The notes below the pieces were generated by a model that saw only the letters and a program-made list of their open reading frames with translations, had not been told where the DNA came from and searched no databases. From positions 1 to 47,601 of the forward strand of contig JAAEMK010000761.1 in the NCBI GenBank assembly GCA_024225635.1: a DNA stretch of 47,601 nt. Reading direction: 5' to 3'. Shown here in pieces: positions 8,196 to 19,200 of the stretch (positions are counted from its first letter, which is position 1; each line of letters opens with the position of its first letter). This DNA comes from Desulfobacteraceae bacterium. Lineage in GTDB: Bacteria > Desulfobacterota > Desulfobacteria > Desulfobacterales > Desulfobacteraceae. The position numbers were made by a program, and so were the translations under genes.

Positions 8196-10343
8196 ATGAA
8201 CCAATCACTGTTCAGCACATATTGGTATCGCGTCGCAAAACTCAAACCCATGCTGCGCGCTTCCGCCAAAATTTCCCGGCATGTGTACAAGGGCCGGCCC
8301 TGGTATGTAATGATGAACAGCCTGAACGGGCGCAATCACAGGTTCAATGCGGCCGCCTACGCCCTGATCGGGCAAATGGACGGTACACGGACGGTTCAGG
8401 AGATCTGGGAAAACGCCGGTCAACAGTTAGCCGATGCCGCCCCGACCCAGGATGAACTCATTCTCCTGCTCGGTCTGCTGCACCAGGCGGATCTGATTCA
8501 AAGCGACATCCTGCCCAGCACGGCGGAACTATTCCGGCAGGCCCCGGGGGGACGGGACGATAGTTGGAAACAGCGGATTTCCAATCCGTTTTCCATGCGG
8601 TTCCCCCTCTTTGACCCGGACCGGTTCCTGGAGAAATGGAGCTTTCTCACGGCGCCCCTGTTCACCCGGGGCGCTTTTCTCGCCTGGCTGCTCATCGTGG
8701 TGACGGCCATGGTTGGCACATGTCTCAACTGGCCCGAATTGTCCGGCAATCTGTCCGACCGGCTCTTTTTGCCTCAAAACCTGCTGCTGCTCTGGCTGGT
8801 TTTTCCCCTGGTGAAAATCCTCCACGAATTCGGCCACGCCTTTGCCGTGAAAAAGTGGGGGGGAGAGGTGCACGAACTGGGAATCATGCTGCTGGCAATG
8901 ACCCCCATCCCCTATGTGAATGCCACCGCCTCCGCCTCTTTTTCCGAGAAACGGCACAGGATAGCCGTTTCCGCAATGGGGATGGCGGTGGAGCTGCTGC
9001 TGGCGTCCCTTGCGCTGCTGGTCTGGCTGAACGTGGAAACCGGCCTGATCAGCGCCATTGCCTATAACGTCATGCTCATCGCCGGGGCCTCCACCGTGCT
9101 GTTCAACGGCAATCCCCTGCTGCGGTACGACGGATACTACATCCTGGCCGACCTGATCGAGATTCCCAATCTGAACCGGCGCTCCACCCGCTATATCGGT
9201 TATCTGTTCCAGCGCTATCTGCTGGGGATTGAAACGGCTGAATCACCGGTTACCGCCCCCGGGGAAAAAGCCTGGTTTCTGGTCTACGCCCCGGTTTCCT
9301 TCTGCTACCGCCTGGCCGTCCTTACGGGACTGATGCTCCTGATCAGCAGCCGTTTTTTTGGAGTGGGGGTACTGGTCGCCCTGTGGGGGGGCGTCAGCCT
9401 GTTGATCCTCCCCCCGGTCCGCACCCTGTCCCGCTTCCTGAACAGCCCGGAAGGCCGCAGCCGCGGCAGCCGCCTGGCAGGCATGGCCATTGGACTGGCA
9501 TTGGGAATTGTTCTCCTGTTTTTTATCCTCCCGGTTCCCCTTCGGACCGCCACCCAGGGAGTGGTCTGGCTGCCGGAACAATCGGCGGTCAGGGCCGGCG
9601 CCGATTGCGAAGTGGTTGAAGTGCTGGCGCCCGGGGAAGAATTTGTAGCCGGGAATGTCCCCCTGATCCGGGGGGCCGATCCCTTTCTGGAAGCGGATAT
9701 CAAAATTTACAAAGCCCGCCTGGAGGAACTCTACGCCGGCTACAATGCCCAGCCGCGCCACAAACGGGTGAAGCGGAAAATGCTGCTGGAAGAGATCCAA
9801 CGGGTTAAAAAGGATCTGGAACAGGCCGAAGCGAAACGGGATAAGCTGGTGGTGCGCAGCCCGGCCCAGGGCAGGTTTATTTTGATCGAAGCCCGGAACC
9901 TGCCCGGCCATTTTGTCAAAAAAGGGGAACTGCTCGGTTATATCATTGCGGAGCATCACCCCACGGTCCGGGCCGTGGTTCCCCAGGCGGATATCGGTCT
10001 TGTGCGAAAAAAAGTCACCGGGGTGGAGGTGCGGCTGGCCGAACAACCGGCAACACCCCTCCGGGCCGAAATCAAACGGATTATCCCGGCAGCGGCCCTC
10101 AATCTGCCGTCAGCGGCCCTTGGCACCGGCGGCGGCGGAGATATTCCAATGGATCCCACCGATCCGGATGGATTGCGGGCCCTGGAAACCCATTTCCAGC
10201 TGGATCTCAGCCTGCCGGAAGAGATAAGGACACCCCACATCGGAGGAAGGGTCTTTGTACGAATCGAACATGGGACCATGCCCCTGGCCATGCAGTGGTA
10301 CCGCAGGTTACGCCAACTGTTTTTAAGGAAGTTTTATGTTTAG
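8196..10343 (+). CDS. PqqD-like / M50 site-2-protease-like / HlyD fusion protein
   Basis: In 715 aa it joins three parts. Residues about 35-105 resemble a PqqD-type peptide-binding domain. Residues about 150-440 form a polytopic M50 metallopeptidase with HEFGH at 210-214 and the third zinc ligand in the NPLLRYDG motif (D312). Residues about 450-715 are a HlyD-like adaptor with a central coiled coil and two lipoyl-like halves (GADCEVVEVLAPGEEF and KLVVRSPAQGRFI). M50 enzymes cleave substrates within the membrane; in HlyD fusions of this type the core may instead serve as a channel or sorting unit. It overlaps the SecA-like gene by 8 bases, so the two are coupled. Architecture is clear; activity is inferred from the intact zinc site. 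Confidence 0.88.
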   Translation: MNQSLFSTYWYRVAKLKPMLRASAKISRHVYKGRPWYVMMNSLNGRNHRFNAAAYALIGQMDGTRTVQEIWENAGQQLADAAPTQDELILLLGLLHQADLIQSDILPSTAELFRQAPGGRDDSWKQRISNPFSMRFPLFDPDRFLEKWSFLTAPLFTRGAFLAWLLIVVTAMVGTCLNWPELSGNLSDRLFLPQNLLLLWLVFPLVKILHEFGHAFAVKKWGGEVHELGIMLLAMTPIPYVNATASASFSEKRHRIAVSAMGMAVELLLASLALLVWLNVETGLISAIAYNVMLIAGASTVLFNGNPLLRYDGYYILADLIEIPNLNRRSTRYIGYLFQRYLLGIETAESPVTAPGEKAWFLVYAPVSFCYRLAVLTGLMLLISSRFFGVGVLVALWGGVSLLILPPVRTLSRFLNSPEGRSRGSRLAGMAIGLALGIVLLFFILPVPLRTATQGVVWLPEQSAVRAGADCEVVEVLAPGEEFVAGNVPLIRGADPFLEADIKIYKARLEELYAGYNAQPRHKRVKRKMLLEEIQRVKKDLEQAEAKRDKLVVRSPAQGRFILIEARNLPGHFVKKGELLGYIIAEHHPTVRAVVPQADIGLVRKKVTGVEVRLAEQPATPLRAEIKRIIPAAALNLPSAALGTGGGGDIPMDPTDPDGLRALETHFQLDLSLPEEIRTPHIGGRVFVRIEHGTMPLAMQWYRRLRQLFLRKFYV

Positions 10344-12348
10344 TTCATCCCTTGCAGAAGACATCAAAGCCATGCGTCCCGGCCTGATCGCGGGACAGTA
10401 CCCCCAGCGGTGCAGCCGTGAGGACGGAAGGCTGGACGGCGCCTTGAACGCCCTTAAGGGAGTCCTGATACGGCTGACCATGGACGGCCTGACAAGCCTG
10501 CCCGGTATCGCCGCAACCATCAGCCGCAGGGGAGAAGCGTTGACCGGCCTTGGCAACACAGCAATAAACGCCCTGCGGGTGAAGTTGCGCCATGATTTCC
10601 ACCGCCGGGGGCTGACCCCCCGGCTCTGCATGGAATCCTTTGCCCTGATCAGGGAACTTGCCGTGCGAACGATCCGGTTGCGGCATTATGATTCCCAGGT
10701 CATGGCCGGCTGGGTGATGCTCCAGGGCCGGCTTGCGGAAATGGAAACCGGAGAGGGAAAAACCCTGGCGGCCACCCTGGCGGCGGCAACCGCGGCACTG
10801 GCCGGAATCCCGGTCCATGTGATCACCGTCAACGAGTACCTGGTGGAACGGGACGCGGCGTCCATGGGCCCCATCTACAGGGCCCTGGGGCTTACCGTGG
10901 GGGTTGTCACCCAGGCCATGACGCCGGAAGAGCGCCGGGCCGGGTACGGGTGCGATATCACCTATTGCACCAACAAACAGGCGGCCTTTGATTATCTGCG
11001 CGACCGGCTGCTCCTCGGCAACGCCCCCGGCCGGTTGCGCCTGCAACTGGAACCGGCCTATTCAGACAATCACCGCCTGGGCCGGTTTCTGCTGCGCGGA
11101 CTCTGTTACGCCATTGTGGACGAGGCGGACAGTGTCTTGATCGACGAGGCCCGTACCCCGTTGATCATAACCCGCAACACCGACAGCACGGTGCAACATG
11201 CATTTTATCAAAAGGCGCTGCACCTGGCCCAGGCCATGGAACCCGAACACGATTTTTTCCTGGAGCCCGGACAAAACAAGGTACGGCTCAGCCTGGCCGG
11301 GCAACAGCGGCTGGCAGGTCTTCACCGGTCCGAAAACGGGCCATGGCAAAATGCCCGCCACCTGGAAGAAATGGTTTGCCTGGCCCTCCATGCCCTGCAT
11401 CTTCTGCACAGGGACCGGGACTACCTGGTGCACGAGAACAAAATCGTGATTATCGATGCCAACACCGGACGGACAATGCCTGACCGCTCCTGGGAACGGG
11501 GGCTCCACCAGCTGGTGGAAGCAAAGGAAAACGCTCCCCTTACCAGGGCCCGCGACCAATTGGGACGGTTGACGTATCAGCGTTTTTTCCGCCGTTACCT
11601 GCACCTTGGCGGCATGACCGGAACAGCCAGGGAAGCCGGTTCGGAACTATGGTCGGTTTACCGGCTCAGGGTCCGGGAAATTCCCCTGCACCGCCCCAGC
11701 CGGCGTGAAGAGCTGCCCCCCCGGGTCTATCCCCGGGCCGAAGAGAAATGGGCGGCGGTTATCACCGCAGTTAAAGAGATGCAACGCCGGGGAAGACCGG
11801 TGCTGATCGGTACCGGGTCGGTGGCCGATTCAGAGTTGCTGGGCCGGCGACTGACAGCGGCAAAGATCCCCCACCAGGTATTGAACGCCCGGCAGGATAA
11901 GGAGGAGGCCCGGATTGTCGCGGCCGCCGGCAGGCAAGGCCAAGTCACCGTGGCCACCAACATGGCGGGCCGGGGCACCGACATCCCCCTTGCCGGCGGG
12001 GTTGCAGGCCTGGGCGGCCTGCATGTCATCGCCACCTGCCGTAACCAGGCCCGACGAATTGACCGGCAGCTGTACGGACGCTGTGCCCGCCAGGGAGATC
12101 CCGGCAGTTTTCAGGAGATTCTTTCATTGGAGGATGAATTGCTTCAACAGAACTGTCACCCGGCGCTGATCAAATTTATGGGTCGTCCCCGGACCATAAC
12201 CCGCCGGTTTCAAGACAAACTGAATCTGTTCATCATAGGACACGCCCAACGGAGCATCGAACGCCGGCACCGCGAGACCCGGCGAACCCTGTTGGAGCAT
12301 GACCGGCAGACCGGTCGGCTGCTCACCTTCAGCGGTCATCTGGAATAG
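10336..12348 (+). CDS. SecA-like ATPase lacking the wing and two-helix-finger region
   Basis: This 670-aa protein keeps the SecA DEAD motor: Walker A METGEGKT at 136-143, YCTNKQAAFDYLRDR, Walker B VDEADSVLIDEARTPLI (D262), VATNMAGRGTDI at 539-550 and GRCARQGDPGSF. The protein-crosslinking insert is short. The chain ends soon after IERRHRETRRTLLEHD, which matches the early part of the SecA scaffold helix. The helical wing, two-helix finger and zinc-binding tail of housekeeping SecA (about 850-900 aa) are therefore absent. There is no frameshift; the stop is followed by a good ribosome site for the next gene, so the shortness is natural. It is probably a specialised motor for the operon's cargo and not the general SecA. 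Confidence 0.9.
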   Translation: MFSSSLAEDIKAMRPGLIAGQYPQRCSREDGRLDGALNALKGVLIRLTMDGLTSLPGIAATISRRGEALTGLGNTAINALRVKLRHDFHRRGLTPRLCMESFALIRELAVRTIRLRHYDSQVMAGWVMLQGRLAEMETGEGKTLAATLAAATAALAGIPVHVITVNEYLVERDAASMGPIYRALGLTVGVVTQAMTPEERRAGYGCDITYCTNKQAAFDYLRDRLLLGNAPGRLRLQLEPAYSDNHRLGRFLLRGLCYAIVDEADSVLIDEARTPLIITRNTDSTVQHAFYQKALHLAQAMEPEHDFFLEPGQNKVRLSLAGQQRLAGLHRSENGPWQNARHLEEMVCLALHALHLLHRDRDYLVHENKIVIIDANTGRTMPDRSWERGLHQLVEAKENAPLTRARDQLGRLTYQRFFRRYLHLGGMTGTAREAGSELWSVYRLRVREIPLHRPSRREELPPRVYPRAEEKWAAVITAVKEMQRRGRPVLIGTGSVADSELLGRRLTAAKIPHQVLNARQDKEEARIVAAAGRQGQVTVATNMAGRGTDIPLAGGVAGLGGLHVIATCRNQARRIDRQLYGRCARQGDPGSFQEILSLEDELLQQNCHPALIKFMGRPRTITRRFQDKLNLFIIGHAQRSIERRHRETRRTLLEHDRQTGRLLTFSGHLE

Positions 12349-12362
12349 GAGATTAAACATCC

Positions 12363-13238
12363 ATGATTCTTCTACGCAAAACAACCTTTTTCAACCTGAC
12401 GCTAACCGCCGTATCGATGTTGTGGATCACGGCGGCATGGGCCGAAACAGTGGAATATGACGGCCTGATCGAACCCGATCTGATTGTCGAGATCGGGGCG
12501 CCGGCAGAAGGAATCGTCACCAGGGTAGCGGTCGATCGCAGCAGTCCGGTCCAAAAAGGAGAAACCCTGGTGGAACTTGAATCCTCGGTGGAACAGGCGG
12601 CGTTGAAAAAAGCGGAAGCCCTGGCCGCCTTTGACGGCGAAATCCGCATGCAGCGGACCCAGCTTGCGTTTGCCAAACGGGCCCACCAACGGGTCAAACA
12701 GCTTGAGGCGGTCTCCACCCATGACAAGGACCTGGCCGCCACCGAGATTATCCAGACCGGCCATCGCCTGGGAAAGGCCCGGGAAAAGCGCTCCCTGGCC
12801 CGGCTGGAGCTTAAAAAGGCCCGGGCGGTGCTGGCCCTGCGCTCCATCAAAAGCCCGATCTCCGGCGTGGTGGCGGAGCGCTATGTTTCCCCCGGAGAAT
12901 ATGTCAACAGCCAACCCCTGCTGCGGGTGGTCAGGATCGACCCGTTGCGGGTCGAAGTGATCGTTCCCGCCCGGATATTCGGCAGGATCACCCCCGGCAT
13001 GACCGCGGCCATTATTCCGGAACTTCCGGAATACGGGGAAAAGACCGCCACCGTGACCATCGTCGATAAAGTGATCGATCCTGCCAGCAGCACCTTCGGG
13101 GTAAGGCTGGAACTGCCCAATACCCACCGCCATATGCCCAGCGGCATGAAATGCCTGGTGCGTTTTGAAATAAAGGATGAGGCTTGCGGGGTGGAAAAGG
13201 CCACCGCCCGGATCACCCCTGATCAGGTACAAAACTGA
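12363..13238 (+). CDS. HlyD-family periplasmic adaptor, short form
   Basis: A 291-aa adaptor with a signal peptide (cleavage near AWA-ET), a first lipoyl half (EIGAPAEGIVTRVAV), a coiled coil of about 90 residues, a second lipoyl half (IKSPISGVVAERYVSPGEYV) and a beta-barrel (VEVIVPARIFGRITPGM). It lacks an N-terminal membrane anchor, so it should be freely periplasmic, bridging the inner-membrane components to the TolC-like channel. GGAGATT precedes the ATG. It lies 14 bases after the SecA-like gene and about 30 before the giant protein. It resembles RND-type adaptors, but no RND pump gene is present here. Confidence 0.87.
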   Translation: MILLRKTTFFNLTLTAVSMLWITAAWAETVEYDGLIEPDLIVEIGAPAEGIVTRVAVDRSSPVQKGETLVELESSVEQAALKKAEALAAFDGEIRMQRTQLAFAKRAHQRVKQLEAVSTHDKDLAATEIIQTGHRLGKAREKRSLARLELKKARAVLALRSIKSPISGVVAERYVSPGEYVNSQPLLRVVRIDPLRVEVIVPARIFGRITPGMTAAIIPELPEYGEKTATVTIVDKVIDPASSTFGVRLELPNTHRHMPSGMKCLVRFEIKDEACGVEKATARITPDQVQN

Positions 13239-13269
13239 TCATGCAGTACCGTTCCTGAAGGAGAAAATC

Positions 13270-16200
13270 ATGGCTAAAAAACTCGCAGTAAAACAACCAA
13301 AAATTCTCCGTTACGAAGAACTGGAACAACGTGTGCTGTTTTCAGCCGATGCTGTTCCGGGCCTGGACATTGACGGGGTTCACGAACAGGTGCTGACCGA
13401 GGATGTTGGCGCGGATCAACAGGCCGCCCCCGGGGAGAGAGGACAGGCAGAGGAACAAAATGAGGAAGCCCCGGGGCCGGAGCTGGTCTTTGTCAATGGA
13501 AACGTGGCCGATTACGAGCATCTGATCGCCAACCTGAAAGAAAGCAACGAAGACCGTATCATTGAAGTGGTGGTGATCGAATCCCATGAAGACGGCATCG
13601 GGCAGGTCACCCAAACCCTGGACGGCCGCTCGGACCTTTCGGCCGTGCATTTCATCACCCACGGCGCCAACGGGCAGATCAGCTTGGGGAACGCCTGGCT
13701 GAACAGCACCGCCCTGGAACAAAACAGCCATGCCGTTGCCCAATGGGGCAACGCCCTGACCAAAACCGGGGATTTTCTCTTTTACGGCTGTAACATCGCT
13801 GCCGACAGTGACGGCCAAAGCCTGCTGGACCGCATCAGCCAACTCACCGGCACGGACGTGGCCGCCTCCGAGGACATGACCGGCGACAGGGAACAGGGCG
13901 GCGACTGGAACCTGGAATATCTCTCAGGACCCGTTGAAACGGAATTGTCAGTCCGTTCCGATCCGCAACCGGGCTGGTCCCACCTGCTCAACGTCAACCA
14001 GGGGCCGGTGAATACCGTGCCCGGAGCCCAGACCATCACCCGGAACGGCATGCTGCTTTTCTCGTTCGGCACCGATACGAAAGTCTCCATCAGCGATCCG
14101 GATGCCGGTGACAATCCCGTGCAGGTTACCCTGACCGCCACCAACGGCACACTGAACCTGTCCGGAAACGGAGGGCTCACCTTCACCGTCGGCAGCGGCA
14201 CGGCGGACGCCGCCATGACCTTCACCGGCACCATCAGCGATATCAATACTGCCATGAAGGGGATGACCTTTGTGGCCACCCCGGGCTTCACCGGCACGGC
14301 CGGTGTGGAGCTCACCACCAATGACCTGGGCCAATCCGGCACCGGCGGCGAGCAGTCTGCAACTAACGCGATCACGATCAACGTAACCTCCCATCCGGAC
14401 AACGCCCTGTGGCTGAGCACGCTCTCCAATGCCGCAGTGGGTGAATCCTTTGGTGATATAAGCTGGACGGAAGACGAAATAATGCAGTTCGGAAACCCGA
14501 ATTTCGCTCTTTCCCAGGATGATAATGCCCCGGAAACCAACGGCACCTTTGCCCAGGTACATTTCAACGCAGCCGGATTCTCCCAGAGCGGAACCGCCAA
14601 CATCAATGCCTTACACTATGTTACCAATGATCTGGTCATCGGGGGCGGCGCCAACACCCTCCAGCTTTCAGCCGGCGACCTCCTGTTCAGCACGGACAAG
14701 GAAGAAACCTTTGACACCCTTACGGTAACCCAAAAAGATGTCGTGCTTTTCCGCCCGGCCTGGCCTGGAGATTACTCCGCCGGCACCTTCACAATGGTGC
14801 TGCAAGATCCGGCGAATGATATAGAGATCAAGGGGATGAGCCTGGTGCAGCAGGACACCACGGTGGGATCCGTCACCCCGGCAACCCTAAACGCAGGCGA
14901 CTTCCTGTTCATCCTGAACGATGAGAGCATCCACCGTTATGAACCCACCGGTGTCGGCCAGGGCACTACGGCCGGTACGCTTACGGAGTTCCTTGAAGGC
15001 AATTCGGCAGGAGTCGGCATCAGCCAAAATCTCAACAGCGTTCACCTGATTGAGGAAGCCGCCACCATCGGCGGCATCAGCGTCGCTAAAGGAGATATAC
15101 TGGCCACGGTGAGTTCGGACGATGATCTTGGCAACAACAACATTGCTGTAAAAAAATACGATGTATTCCGCCTGGGTGTGGAGTCCACGGGAACCGGCAC
15201 CTCCGTCGCCCAGGCAAGTCTGCTGTTTGACGGCAGCGACGTGGACATAAACTCCGGCGGAGAAGAGTTTGATGGGTTGTCCCTGGGTTGGTACAACCGG
15301 ACGCCGCAAATACCCAACGAAACCTTTGATGAATTAAATGAGCACAGCAATGTCGATGAATATGCCGGCAAGGTTCACCCCCTCGGCCTGGAAATGCAAC
15401 TTTCCTACGCCATCATCGCCGGCAATACCGACGGCGCATTCGAGATCGGCCCGAACTCGGGCGAAATCTGCGTGGCCAACAGCGCCGCCCTGGTTTTTGA
15501 GACCACACCGACCTTTGTCCTCACCGCAGCAGCCATTAACAGCCAGGGGGTGTACGACACGGCGACCGTCACCATCCCCTTGAGCAATATCAACGAACCG
15601 CCCATAATCGAGAACAATACCGGATTGACCGTCGACAAAGGTTCGGCCGGCAACGTGATCACCACGGCCATGCTTAAGGCAAGCGACATGGAAGACCTCC
15701 CCATGACCCTGAGATATTTCCTGATAGACAATGTCGACAAAGGAACCCTGAGACTCAACGGCGCCTCCCTGGATGTGGGCAATAACTTTTCCCAGGACGA
15801 CATAGATACAGGGAAGGTCACCTATGATCACGGCGGCGGGGATACCCTGGACGACAGCTTCAGCTTCATAGTTGAAGACACGGCTGAGGAAAAAGCCAAC
15901 GAGGTGCCCGGTACGTTTACCATCCAGGTCAATGGCCTCCAAATCAACGACCTGACCGCCCCGGTAGCCGAAAATGCGCCCAATGGCACGGTGGTGGCGG
16001 ATCTCAACGAAACCGGCACCGGCAATGATACGGACCTGGACGGAAATCCCCTGACCTATTCCATCACCGCCGGCAATGGTGATGGGGTCTTTACCATCGA
16101 TCCCGTTACCGGTATAATCACCATCCCCGACACCAGCAGCCTGGACCACGATACAACCCCAAGCTACGCCCTGACCGTGGAAGTGTCTAACGGTTCCGGG

Positions 16201-19200
16201 ACCGATACGGCGACCATCACGGTCAATATTACAGGAACCGGCAACTCCGTTGGCCCGGTCAGCGACAATAACCCGGCCGGGAACACCGTGGCTGAAAACG
16301 CAAACTTCGGCGATCCGGTGGGCATTACCGCACTGGCCACGGACCAGGACCCAGGGGACACAGTCACCTACAGCCTGACCGACGATGCCGGCGGACGGTT
16401 TGCCATTGACAGCGGTACTGGCATTGTGACGGTGGCAGGCAATCTAGACTACGACACAGCCGCCAGCCACACCATTTCCGTGAAGGCCGAAAGCTCGGAC
16501 GGTTCCACGTCTTTCCAGGACTTTACCATCAACATCACCCAGGTATCCCCACCACCACCCCCTCCACCCCCATCCCCCCCCCCATACATCCCCCCGGCAA
16601 ACAATGCGCCAACGGCGGGCAATGCCATGATCAACGGCTTGGAAAACACTGTCTTCAACGGAAAATTACCCACGGCCACCGATCCAGATGGAGATCCGAT
16701 CACCTACACCCTGGGGAGCCCTGCCGGTAACGGGACCGCCGAGGTCAATCCAAACGGCAGCTTCAGCTATACTCCCAATCCCGATTTCAACGGGGTTGAC
16801 ACCTTCACCTACACGGTCAGTGACGGCAAGGGCGGCACGGATACCGGGACCGTGACCATAACCATCGCTCCGGTAAACGATACGCCCATGGCGGCCGACG
16901 CCGATTTCAATACCTTCGAAGACACTGTCTTCAACGGGAAATTACCCACGGCCGCCGACCCGGATGGCGATCCAATCAGCTACACCCTGGAGAGCGCTCC
17001 CGGAAACGGAACCTGCGAGGTCAATCCCGACGGCAGCTTCAGCTACAACCCAAATCCCGACTTCAACGGCATCGACACTTTTACCTACACGGTGAGTGAC
17101 GGCAAGGACGGCACCGATACCGGCACCGCGACCATGGAGATCACCCCCGTCAATGATGGGCCCACGGCGGCCGATGCCGGGTACAAGACCTTGGAAGACA
17201 CCGTCTGCAACGGAAACCTGCCGGTAGCCGCCAACCCGGATGACGATCCAATCAGCTACACCCTGGAGAGCGCTCCCGGAAACGGAACCTGCGAGGTCAA
17301 CCCCGACGGCAGCTTCAGCTACACCCCAAATCCCGACTTCAACGGCATCGACACTTTTACCTACACGGTGAGTGACGGCAAGGGCGGCACCGATACCGGA
17401 ACCGTGACCATGGAGATCACCCCGGTCAACGATGGTCCCATGGCGGCCAATGCCGGATTCACCGGACTTGAAGACACCGTCTTACATGGTAACCTGCCCC
17501 GGTCCTACGACCCGGACGGCGATCCGGTCACCTACACCCTTAAAAGCGCTGCCGGCAAGGGAACCTGCGAGGTCAATCCCGACGGCAGCTTCGACTACAC
17601 CCCCAATCCTGACTTCAACGGCATTGACTACTTTACCTACACGGTCAGGGACGGCCACGGCAGGACAGATACCGCGACCGTGACCATAACCATAACCCCG
17701 GTTAACGATTCACCCATAGCGGCCAATGCCGGTTTCAACGGACTCGAAGACACTGTCTTCAACGGGAAATTACCCACGGCCACCGACCTCGATGGCGACC
17801 CGCTCACCTACACCCTGGAAAATGCCCCCGGGAACGGAACCTGCAAGGTCAATCCCGACGGCAGCTTCAGCTACACCCCCAATCCCGACGTCAACGGCAT
17901 GGACACCTTCACCTACACGGTCAGGGACGGTGAAGGCGGGACAGATACCGCAACCGTAACCATAACCATCACCCCGGTCAACGATTCGCCCATGGCGGCC
18001 AATGCCGGTTTCAACGGACTTGAAGACACCGTCAGCAAGGAAAACCTGCCCCAGTCCTACGACCCGGACGGCGATCCGGTAACCTACAGCCTGGAGAACG
18101 CTGCCGCAAACGGGACTGCCGTGGTCAATCCGGACGGCAGCTTCGACTACACCCCCAATCCCGACGTCAACGGCATGGACACCTTCACCTACACGGTCAG
18201 GGACGGCACCGGCAACAGCAACACCTACACGGTAAACGTCCATGTGGCGCCCGTGAAGGATATGCCGGTATTCACCTCGGAGCCGGTCACCGAGGCCACC
18301 GAGGCGACAGCATACAGTTCCGGCATCACCACCGAGAATGTGGACGGCACCCCCCTGACCATCTCCGCCCCCACCCTGCCCGCCTGGCTGACCCTGGTCG
18401 ACAATGGTGACGGCACCGCCACCCTGGCCGGCACCCCAACCCATGCCGAAAAGGGAGATCACGGTGTTGTCCTCGAGGTTTCCAATGACGGATTGACCAA
18501 CACCCTCGACTTCAATATCGACGTCTTTGTAACGACGACCGGAGTAACAGGGAGTGATTCAGGACAGGTTTTCAACGATCCTGAAACCAATACGGAGGAG
18601 AATCAACCAGAAGAGGACCAATCCCAGGAAAAACCGGCCCCGGCTCCACCCGCTGAATATAAAACAATGCCGTCGGTTGAAAAACATCCGGTCCCGGAAG
18701 ATTCAACCGCGCCGGAGGATTCAACCGTGTCGGAGAATTCAACCGTGCCGGTAAAAAAGACGGCCGCTGAAACCACGGAAGAAAATATTGACCTGTCCAA
18801 TGATACCCATGGGGACACCCAGCCGAAAGACCGTGGGGATGATCGTCCCCCCATCTTTTTTAAAAATGATCTGTATAGAGAAATATCTTCGTTGAAATAT
18901 TCAAATTTCAATTATATGACCGGAAAAAATGCACCAACGGCCATGGACGGAGATGAGTTACCCAGCCTTGATTTCAACAGCAGCAATCACAACCGGATTG
19001 AGATAAACAGGGACTATGACCTGATGAGACAACAGATCGATCAATCCTTTGAAACCGAACTTAAAAACCGGGCGCTTAAATCAAAGCTGATAACCATAAC
19101 CTCGGCAAGCTTTACCGTCGGTATTGTCAGCTATCTGTTACGGGCCGGCTCTCTAGTGGCAAGCCTGATCTCAAGTCTGCCGGTATGGTGCGGATTTGAC

